This document shows positions 1 through 8,087 of a DNA stretch of 13,410 nucleotides, in pieces (positions within the stretch are counted from its first letter, which is position 1; each line of letters opens with the position of its first letter). The notes beneath the pieces were generated by a model. The model saw nothing but the letters and a program-made list of their open reading frames with translations. It did not search any database and had not been told where the DNA came from. This DNA comes from Basidiobolus heterosporus B8920. Lineage: Eukaryota; Basidiobolomycota; Basidiobolomycetes; Basidiobolales; Basidiobolaceae. The stretch is from NCBI GenBank assembly GCA_000697455.1, contig JNET01032788.1, forward strand, positions 1 through 13,410. Direction: 5' to 3'. The position numbers and the translations under genes were made by a program.

Positions 1-27
1 GATTCCTTGGAAATTGAAATTTCGTAG

Positions 28-2327
28 GAGCAAGCGATATTATTAGCACTTCAAATTTTGAATCAACCTCCCCTCCTCGTCAAACTGATTCAACCGATGA
101 TTCTGATACAAATACGGCAACTAGAGAATCTTCCAACCTAAATTCATCCGAACCTATAGAGACTTCAAGCTTCCAAGAGGCTACTGAAAAACCGACTTCA
201 GTAGTAAGTTCACCAATACCAGAGGTAACACCTACTACTACAATCGAGCCTACCACCACTAAACAACCAGCCAACACTGAGTCCGAACCCTCAACGACTC
301 AAGAGCCATCAACCACCGACGCATCTGAAAACCCCTCTACAGCACCAACTGCTTCAGATACACTCACTAGTCAAGAACCAACCGACACCTCTGCAAACTC
401 TTCCACAGCACCTACTACTTCAGATCCTCCAACAACTCAAGAGCCATCACCAACCGACGCTTCCGAAACCTTTTCTACAACACCAACTACTTCGGATACA
501 CCAACTAGTCAAGAACCAACCGACACCTCTGAAAATCCTTCCACAGCACTTACTACTTCAGATGCACCAACTAGTCAAGAACCAACTGACACCTCTGGAA
601 ATCCCTCTACAACACCTACTTCATCAGACCCACCAGCTAGTGAAGAACCAACTGACACCTCTGCAAACCCTTCTACAGCACCTACTACTTCAGATGCGCC
701 AACTAGTCAAGAACCAACCGACACCTCAAATCCTACAACAGTACCTGCTACTTCGGATCCACCAACCAGTCAAGAACCAACTGACACCTCTGCAAACCCA
801 TCCACAGTACCTGCTACTTCAGATGCACCAACTAGTCAAGAACCAACAAGCACTTCTGCAAACCCTTCTACATCACCTACTGCTTCAGATCCACCAACGA
901 CTCCGATCGACACCTCTGAAAATCCTTCTATGACACCTACTACATCAGACCCACCAGCTAGTCAAGAACCAACTGACACCTCTGCAAACCCATCCACAGT
1001 ACCTGCTACTTCGAATCCACCAACCAGCCAAGAGCCAATCGACACCTCTGCAAACCCTTCCACAGCACCCACTACTTCAGATGCACCAACTAGTCAAGAA
1101 CCAACAAGCACTTCTGCAAACCCATCCACAGTACCTGCTACTTCAGATGCGCCAACCAGTCAAGAACCAACTGACACCTCAAACCCATCCACAGTACCTA
1201 CTACTTCAGATGCGCCAACTAGCCAAGAACCAACCGATACCTCTGAAAATCCTTCTATAGCACCCACTACTTCAGATGCACCAACTAGTCAAGAACCAAC
1301 AAGCACTTCTGCAAACCCTTCTGCATCACCTACTGCTTCAGATCCACCAACGACTCCGATCGACACCTCTGAAAATCCTTCTATGACACCTACTACTTCA
1401 GACCCACCAACTAGTCAAGAACCAATTGACACCTCTGCAAACCCTTCCACAACACCTACTACTTCAGATCCACCGACGACTCAAGAGCAGCCGTCACCAA
1501 CAAACACCTCCTTAAACCCTACAACAGCTCTTAATACTTCAGATCCCCCAACCAGTCAAGTGCTAGCTGGTACTTCCGCAACCCCTTCTACGGTACTTAC
1601 TACTTCAGATCCACAAGCAACTCAAGAACCGTCTTCAACTAGCCAAAACCCACCTGACACCTCTGCAAACCCTACAACCGCTCTTACTACATCAGAAGCA
1701 CCAACAACTAGTGCAGAGCCAACTGATAATTCCTCAGTCTCTACAATTCAGGATCCTGTATCCACCCCATCAAATCCGTCCACAACTCTGATACCAACTG
1801 ATGCCACTTCAAATATTTCAACTGGACTTACATCTATTCAAGAATCAAGTGACATTCCTATAAATCTATCAACCTCCTCCACCATTTCAATTTCCTCAAA
1901 TACCCCGGAACCGACAACTATTTCCTCACAGCCTTTATCAACACCCACTTCTTCCAATATGTTATCCAGCGAAACGACTCAAACAAATCCTTCAACATCC
2001 GATACAAGCGGTACTATATCCCAACCATCAACTACAACAATCAGCGATGTCCCCACTAGTACACCACAAGAAAGCACTTCAAGTTTTACGTTTAGTGGAA
2101 AACCCGTAACCACTCAATTCGATGGCCAAGTTGTAAGCGAAGCAATCATTACTGCTACGACCACGATCGATGGAAACCCTACTGTTGTGTTTACAACCCA
2201 TAGAGTGACCGGACGACCTCGGCCGTCATATCAACTTAGCAACAGTAATGTATTCCGCTCTTCTCAAACATCATTACTGATCATCACATTGATGTCTATG
2301 ATGTACATGTGGGTGATCAATCTCTAA
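28..2327 (+). CDS. Mucin-like Thr/Ser/Pro-rich cell-surface protein, C-terminal part (5' end outside window)
   Basis: The frame is open from a splice acceptor (TTTCGTAG, ending at 27) to the TAA at 2325-2327, giving 765 residues after two bases of a split codon. A stop lies in frame at 15-17, so the intron reading is preferred. The missing upstream exon should hold the start and signal peptide. The protein has a variable T/S/P-rich lead (about residues 1-90), about 21 repeats of 22 residues (297-1706), a degenerate T/S/P stalk, a compact C-terminal module (2109-2222) and a hydrophobic tail (LLIITLMSMMYMWVINL) like a GPI-anchor signal. The acceptor is phase 1, matching the intron after the signal peptide in the paralogue at 3374-5500. 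I infer an O-mannosylated, GPI-anchored wall or adhesin-like protein. No enzymatic or lectin domain is visible, and the exact role is unknown. Confidence 0.85.
297..1706 (+). repeat. Tandem array of about 21 in-frame 66-bp repeats
   Basis: The typical unit is 22 residues, SQEPTDTSANPST followed by APTTSDAPT. I count about 21 units. Most are 66 bp. A few are 63 bp (starting at 705 and 1158) or 60 bp (900 and 1353), and the outermost units are longer and more diverged. All length changes are multiples of three, so the frame is kept. The repeats are rich in Thr, Ser and Pro, as expected for an extended O-glycosylated stalk. The array also leaves other frames open by chance. Confidence 0.93.
705..1478 (+). 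repeat. Higher-order repeat: block of seven units duplicated with a 453-bp offset
   Basis: The order of odd-length units recurs: 63-bp unit at 705 and 1158, typical units at 768/834 and 1221/1287, 60-bp unit at 900 and 1353. Offset is 453 bp (151 codons, seven units) each time. The stretch from 841 into the 60-bp unit is almost base-identical to that from 1294, including the rare TPIDTSENPSM variant. Similarity is clear over 705-1025 against 1158-1478 and fades after that. Confidence 0.85.
2109..2222 (+). other. Conserved C-terminal module, copy 1
   Basis: Thirty-eight residues starting TTQFDGQVV and ending RVTGRPR. It aligns without gaps to 5300-5413 in the next gene, with 22 of 38 positions identical. 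The shared pattern is TT, GQVV, I.T.TTT, G, TVV, T.RVT.RPR. It lies just before the spacer and hydrophobic tail. It looks like a small beta-rich fold, but I cannot name the family. Confidence 0.75.
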
Positions 2328-3317
2328 TTTTCGTGATTCGAAATATTTGAAATGATTTATTTGCAGTGAATTAACAGAGAATTAGCAGTAAAATTGTCCA
2401 GACATTACTTTCAAACCAACTTACCTTTTTTAGAAGGCTTCGCACGTGATATTTGGAATGGTTGTTAGGGTGACATGGAAGTAGACAGTCTTATAAATGG
2501 ATATTTTACATAAATTTCGGATTTATTTGTTACCAGAGAAACCAAAGAAAAACGCCGAGCTTATCCATTAATCATATGTGACAAATCCGTTAAAGCTATT
2601 TATAGAAGCAGAAATGGAGAAATTCATAACAATACGGGCGAGATCATACACTACCATGCAAACTACCACACAGCCTCAACGCAATATAGTGCGAGTGCGC
2701 CTAGTAATAAATGGTAGCAAATAAGCACCTTTAAACTACTTATGTGTAGTTGACCAATTTACCAAGTCATTCGCTAGGTGCACTCGGAATACTTAGGGGT
2801 TACTTCACTTCCTAAACTCATCCTATTGCGGTTGATAGCTATATTGGGGTACTCAAGTGAGTCTCTACAACAGGCTCTGCAAAATGAAATTGAAATGCAA
2901 TTATCAAATTTAATACGCCAAGCCGAGTTCTAAATTGGGGTTTTTTGTCAATCTTTTCTACAAAACCATCTAATTTCTGCCAATTATTGGGAATTAAACA
3001 TCGAAATTTGTCACCGAAAAATCCAATCGATACTACTAGGGTTCGTCATTGGTCAAGTTCAAGCAAGCCTCGTAGGTTCAGTATTTCAAAAAGAAAGTTC
3101 TTATGTTAAACTAGACCGATGTCGGATTTAGAAAATATCAGAAAGTTGGGTTCATTATTTTTTGAGACACCAGTTTGCAAGTGGTATTCGTAAAAATCTT
3201 AGTTGAAAAAGGAAATTGGTTCATACTCTATACGATCGCTGCTTGCAATGCCATGCAGTTAGATCTGTGATATGAACATGTTGCCATATTTGACTAGTCA
3301 GGGTAGAGTGGATGTCA
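2328..3317 (+). other. Intergenic region between the two mucin-like genes
   Basis: About 1 kb with no convincing gene on either strand. It should hold the 3' UTR of the upstream gene (an AATAAA lies at 2706-2711, rather far from the stop) and the promoter of the downstream gene. A 14-base imperfect inverted repeat at 2691-2704 and 2774-2787 is no stronger than chance. I see no tRNA or transposon ends. Confidence 0.6.
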
Positions 3318-3325
3318 TATATAAA
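3318..3325 (+). promoter_or_regulatory. TATA box (TATATAAA) of the second mucin-like gene
   Basis: TATATAAA lies 49 nt before the ATG at 3374. An in-frame ATG at 3341 is only 15 nt past the box. With the usual spacing of about 30 nt, transcription would start near 3350, after 3341 and before 3374. This supports the 3374 start. Confidence 0.5.
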
Positions 3326-3373
3326 GAGTATCTGCCAACCATGTCAGTAAACATTTCGTCAGTGTTTTACATA

Positions 3374-5500
3374 ATGAAGCATCAATCTTTCGTATTACCC
3401 CTCATAGCTTTATGCTTGCTAGGCTCTTTGACAGCTGAAGACCCTCGTTCGTTGGTCGGTAGTCAAGATATCTCTAGTAAGTTAGTCTATGTATTTGTTC
3501 GATGAAACCCAAGTGATACTTACACAATATTGCGTAATTTAGGTACTCTACAACCATCACGTTCTGTTGCTTCTCATACAGGCTCTGTTTCGGAAAAAAA
3601 GGATCCTAGTGTATCTAAAGATCATTCAATTGATCAAACTGGGGTACAAAACACACATAAAGAAACGGGTACTCATTCAGGTGAGGATCTAGCTACACCC
3701 GAAGTGAAGCCATCCGAGAAACCCACTCCTGTCGCAAGTATAAGCGGCAAGTCGCCGATGCCCACCCATAAAGAGACTGATCATACCGACACAACGATGA
3801 CACATACTACTAACGACACAGTACCAAGTGAAAAAGCTGAGCATCCTACTGATAAGGAATCGGTTAAAACTGAAAAATCAGCATCTCATACTGATAAAGC
3901 AACTGAGCCCACTGAGAAACCAGTGTCTTCTGTTAAAGTAACAAAATCTTCTGAAAAACCCTCATCCCCCACCGAGAAAGCAAAAACAGTGTCCGAGAAG
4001 ACGGAGCATTCTACTAATGAAGTAACTAGGACTTCTGAAGAATCAACCCACACCACTGAAAAGCCAACCTCATCTTCCGAGAAACCCACGATTTCTACTG
4101 ACAATTCAAGCAAGAAGGCAACTGTCTCCACACCTACCCAAGTATCAACTACACCTACGTCTGTGCAATCTACACCTTCCTCGGTAGAGCACACCACTTC
4201 ACATAAACAGGCTGATGGTAAGTAATCGTATTATAATATCTTGGTTTCCTTTCTTTCACCGCCGAGCTATTGCCGCTTTTGTGAACCAAGCTTTTCTTGT
4301 ACCCAACCATACAAACCCATATCCATGTCACCTCGCTCATTTACTGATATTCTTACCAACTCGCAGATATTTCCACTGATGTATCCACTTCTTCACCCAT
4401 ATCTATTCGCTCATCGCAAACCCCCAAATCCTCTTTACACAAATCTATTCACTCGTCGTATACTCCCAAATCTTCTTTACCTAACACTCTTTCCCACAAA
4501 TCTTCATCTATCGACGACTCTACCCATTCCAAAACCATTCTGCATACCTCCTCCACTATTGCTACAACTCATATTCATTCTCATATAGATACTTCTACCA
4601 AAACTTCCCATTCCCAACCATCTCCAACTTCCACAGAACCCAAACCAAAAACCTCTTCTACCCAAAACCCCAGTTCCTCCACTTCCGACCCTACCAGTAG
4701 CAGTTCGGCGGAATCTACTACTGGTAATTCCCTCACTTTTCTTTTAGTCTGTTCACTCTTAGTTTTAGGCCACAGCTAACGGTTTTATCTACATAGACAC
4801 TACTCCTTCTGCAACACCAACCCCTACTAGCAACAGCCCACTGAAATCTACTACCAGTAAGTATACTTGTTCCACTTTTATATTTGGATATTCTTTGGAA
4901 TAGTGTTAGCACCCTACCAACACATAGTCTCGTAGAAAATTCCTCTTCCACAACCTCCCACTTCACCAGCAGCGTTTCAACTGGATCCAGTGCTAGTAAG
5001 CTCCACTTTTAAATCTCACTTAAAAAGTTGGCGTAACACTAAAACCAACCCTTCACAGCAACAACTCCAACCTCCACTTCAGTTCTCACCAGTAACAGTT
5101 CAGTGGAACCCCATTTTGGATTAATTTGATATGCTTGACGTAGTTAGACTGACATTTTTTTCCATGGATTGTAGGTACAAGCTATTTCACTCCCATTCAA
5201 AGTTCCAGCACCACCTCCAAATCTGCCTCTTCCACCTCCTCCACCTCCACTTCTGCCTCCAGTTCCATCTCTCTTAAGAGTATGACTGCTATACCACTTA
5301 CTACTCGATCCAATGGTCAAGTTGTCAAGAATATCATTGTGACCGGCACTACTACCGTCAACGGAAAAGTTACTGTGGTATATGCGACCTCCAGAGTAAC
5401 TGAACGTCCCAGAATCCACGAAAACGGCGCCACCACTTCACATAGCCCATCCATGATCGCGATGATGGTATTAGGACTGGGTATTCATGTATTCGTGTAA
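3374..5500 (+). CDS. Secreted mucin-like protein with probable GPI anchor, seven exons
   Basis: My exon model is 3374-3476, 3543-4217, 4367-4723, 4797-4856, 4936-4995, 5059-5091 and 5175-5500. It gives 537 residues, and all six introns are phase 1. Residues 1-21 form a signal peptide (MKHQSFVLPLIALCLLGSLTA, probable cut before EDP). Exon 2 encodes a Thr/Ser stalk with regular EKP and HT/DK steps. Exon 3 is Ser/His/Lys-rich with TPKSSL repeats. Exons 4-6 are short T/S modules. Exon 7 has a poly-Ser/Thr linker, the C-terminal module (about residues 472-509) shared with the upstream gene, and a hydrophobic tail (MIAMMVLGLGIHVFV) after a possible NGA anchor site. I infer a glycosylated wall or surface protein, paralogous to its neighbour. 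The weakest exon is the 33-nt exon 6, which could be skipped without a frame change. An in-frame ATG at 3341 would add 11 residues. Confidence 0.8.
4676..5117 (+). repeat. Duplicated exon-intron modules inside the second mucin-like gene
   Basis: The end of exon 3, exons 4 and 5 (60 nt each) and the exon 6 region share a T-S-[SN]-[SN] core near the donor side (PTSSSSAES, PTSNSPLKS, FTSSVSTGS, LTSNSSVEP). The introns after exons 4 and 5 also resemble each other just past the donor (TTCCACTTTTATAT and CTCCACTTTTAAAT). This suggests that an exon plus its intron was copied. In the last copy the base run that matches the GTAAGT donor has become GATTAA. Confidence 0.6.
5300..5413 (+). other. Conserved C-terminal module, copy 2
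   Basis: Starts TTRSNGQVV and ends RVTERPR. Partner of the module at 2109-2222, the same 38 residues long and in the same place, just before a short spacer and the hydrophobic C-terminal tail. Confidence 0.75.
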
Positions 5501-5854
5501 AAGAGGGGGTTTCGGTTCCAAGAAAAACCTTTATTAGACTTCGCATAGTGACACAGTATATCTAGTATTTATTCATCTTCCATATACATAATTTAACTTC
5601 AGTAGAGTCCCACTACAATTGATAAATATTTGATGGATCATATCCTCACGGGATGTTGGTTATCTTCTACTTCAGATGAATCCTCAATAAAAGATAGAAA
5701 AATCATCGACTATATACGAGTGCATTGATTACATGTACCGAATGAATTTGTCCTGGTTAGTTTTCAAGAACAACCCTCTACTTCTATGATTACGTAGCTG
5801 TACAAAGATGGAGAAAGTAGGGAGACAAGCGCAAGGTATAACGACAAGTTCCAA
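5501..5854. terminator. Convergent 3' intergenic region with a + strand AATAAA
   Basis: 354 nt between the stop of the second mucin-like gene (+) and the stop of the F-box gene (-). An AATAAA at 5686-5691 on the + strand is a plausible poly(A) signal for the mucin-like gene, 186 nt after its stop. I see no canonical signal for the minus-strand gene. No other gene is apparent. Confidence 0.5.
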
Positions 5855-7624
5855 CTACGGACTACCATAAAGTATACCATAAATAGTCTCCATATCCAAA
5901 GCGAGTGGGTTTTGAATGCGCTTAGCAAACACATAATATTTCTCAGTTAACGCGATCATCTCTGCACTCAAACCATCGCAGTCACTTCGAGTGGTGACAT
6001 TCAATTGACGTAATTTACATGATTTCATGACTCTCTGAAGGACCAAATCTTCCAGTCCTGGACTGTTTTCGAAATCCAATTCCTGTAGGTTGGGCGCATA
6101 CTTGGCCAAACCGGAGAGAAGGTCGTTTGTGGTTCTCCAACCTCGTACGCATAGAGATCTCAAGAGTTCCCCATGTTTCGTCACAAATGAAATCAGTGGT
6201 GTACTGTCGAGTGGTTGGAGCCAATGTTCAGTTCGAAAGAGGATCAATTCTTCCAGTCCAGTACACTCATCACAGATAGCCTTTAACGTCATTTCTGTGA
6301 AGGAAGTGTCGTACAGTTTGATTTTCCTCAATGTAAGAGCACAACGTTGAACCACCGCAATGACCGAGGTATCCGTGAACTTACACGAACGAATCACCAA
6401 TTCTTCCAACTGTCCGCAATGCTTAGCAATGGTCTGACCGAAACGAGCAGGCAACAAGCTATGTGATATTGTGAGGGAAGTTAGCTGCTCTCCACAGCTA
6501 TTAAAGAATCCATCCCAAGCTTCTGTACTATTTGAATCCATCACGGAGATAGAGCAAAGGTCCAACACTCTCAACTTTGAGGGGCAATTTTCTGCCAAAG
6601 AGGTGATGATTGTGTCGTTCAGGTCCACACGCCACAACCGAAAACTTTCCAGCGATTTGAAAGAACGCCACAGGGCCTCCATCCATTCTTCAGGTATATC
6701 GTACAACACTTGATTATAGACCAAGGAGAAGTGCTTTAACCGAGATACGATGCTCTGTTGGTTTTCGTTGTAGAGTTCCCACAGTACGTCATCCTCAGCA
6801 TACTCACATTCAATGTGAAGATGGTCCAACCGCTTACAACATTGCGTTATGGTGCGAATAAATTCGTTAGGTGTAGATCTGACAAAAACCTCTAATCTTG
6901 TCAGGTTTGGCATCAACGTCAACAAAGATCTTAGTAGGGTTTCTGGTAATTCAAGTCCAGCTAATTCAAGACACTGAACGGTGGGGATTGGTTGAATATC
7001 AACTGGAAGTTCCCAGTCACCTGCATTCTTCAGGATTAGCCCTAATTTCTCGAGGTTGCAACAATGGCGAAATATAGCCTCGAGATAGCTGAGATCTTCC
7101 ATATCTGGAGAATTAATTTCCACATAGCTCAAATTCTTCAGGCTACTAGAGGTGTTGGATATGGATAAAGCTTTTCTGGAGATGGGTATTGCTTGAGGGA
7201 ATCGGATTGAGTGCAAGTTCGGAAGATAGGGTAGCAAAGAAGTCGCATATTTAAGGACGAAATACCGGTACTCTTGTAGGTCTAATACTTGAACCAAGTT
7301 TGCCACTAAAGTTGACAAGAAAAGAGAAGTTTACCTTCAGGAGGTCGTTCGTTGTATATATACTTTCTAAATAGACTTACAGTGTTTGTTTTTGGCAACT
7401 GTTTGTCTGAAAAGTTGAAAACTGACTTGAGTTTGAAAGACTGGTTCTCTCCAGATAATCCGAATTGCCTCTGAATACCAACTACTATTTACTAAACAGT
7501 AGCTCAATAGTGGGGCTAAATCCTGACCAGAGAAAGAGAAAATCAATTGTAAAATATCGGCAAGCCAAGGATTGTTTATGGTGGTCTTGGAGGAGAGCAA
7601 GGGTCGTCCAAGTTTTTTATCCAT
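5855..7624 (-). CDS. F-box / leucine-rich-repeat protein
   Basis: Two exons: 7381-7624 and 5855-7305, with a 75-nt GTAAGT..TTTAG intron in phase 1, giving 564 residues. The first ATG in frame (7624) is the chosen start. Residues about 17-63 (NPWLADILQLIFSFS, then CLVNSSWYSEAIRIIWREP) fit an F-box: hydrophobic helix, C-LV-N..W core and the final IWREP. The rest is a run of about 25-residue leucine-rich repeats with Cys at the helix turns (CCKRLDHLHI, CPSKLRVLDL, CGQLEELVI, CTGLEELIL), as in AMN1/FBXL-type proteins. Known F-box/LRR proteins join SKP1 and cullin 1 through the F-box and hold the ubiquitination target on the LRR face. The target here cannot be told. Such genes are often present in many copies in early-diverging fungi. 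Confidence 0.85.
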
Positions 7625-7994
7625 GAACTTCAACACAAAATGAAACTAATAATAAGGATACGGAAAATTCTTCTCTATATAATTTTGTATATATTAAATA
7701 AAAATATTACAACTATACGACGAAAAGAGTTCAAGTCAAACAGGCCAAGAAACTGGGATGTAACAAAGAGAGAGAATATAGGGTGCAGGAACAGGATACG
7801 GGAATGGAGAATATTGATCTCCTGTAAATTTCTATTCTCTTATTGTTCTGCTTATTCCTATTCAAATACATACCTGAATATTATATAATTTTCAATCGTG
7901 GGGTGCTGTGCCAATCAAGTGCGTAGTGGGGTATATATCACAGATAAGGAATCGAATAACCTGCCAATAGCTGGGACAGAATATACTGGTTCAT
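7625..7994. other. AT-rich upstream region of the F-box gene
   Basis: About 370 nt between the F-box start codon and the poly(A) signal of the next minus-strand gene. The part at 7640-7720 is strongly AT-rich, with a run close to TATATTAAATAAAAATATT, and probably holds the F-box gene promoter and 5' UTR. An open frame on the + strand here has no recognisable protein character. No RNA gene is seen. Confidence 0.45.
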
Positions 7995-8000
7995 TTTATT
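7995..8000 (-). terminator. Poly(A) signal AATAAA of the RQT4 gene
   Basis: AATAAA on the minus strand (TTTATT on +), 88 nt after the TAA at 8088-8090. Position and sequence fit a cleavage/polyadenylation signal. Confidence 0.5.
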
Positions 8001-8087
8001 ACCATTACATTACATACTCAACACCGTTACAGGCTCTCGTTACAACCTCTTGAATAAGAGCTTGCTGATGGTGCATTAGGATTAGGG

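Noticed and set aside
562-933. Open + strand frame rich in Leu/His/Gln repeats
   Set aside because: It is the 66-bp repeat array read in another frame. The T/S/P frame is open across the whole array and continues into the conserved C-terminal module.
2691-2787. Imperfect inverted repeat (14-nt arms, 12 matches, 69-nt loop), possible hairpin RNA or small transposon
   Set aside because: A match of this quality is expected a few times by chance in a window this size; there are no flanking duplications or extended termini.
3886-4197. Open minus-strand frame opposite the second mucin-like gene
   Set aside because: Repetitive Thr/Ser/Glu/Lys codons leave the opposite strand free of stops. The sense frame has consistent splice sites and joins to a signal peptide.
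4241-4588. Open + strand frame, Pro/Leu/Phe-rich
   Set aside because: It crosses the intron 4218-4366 and reads exon 3 out of frame. The spliced frame gives T/S-rich protein and keeps phase with exons 2 and 4.
6471-6713. Open + strand frames opposite the F-box/LRR gene (also 6090-6350)
   Set aside because: They are antisense to an intact leucine-rich-repeat frame and have no protein features of their own.
7640-7888. Open + strand frame upstream of the F-box gene
   Set aside because: Low-complexity, AT-rich codons (Ile, Lys, Arg, Tyr) with no domain; better read as promoter DNA.
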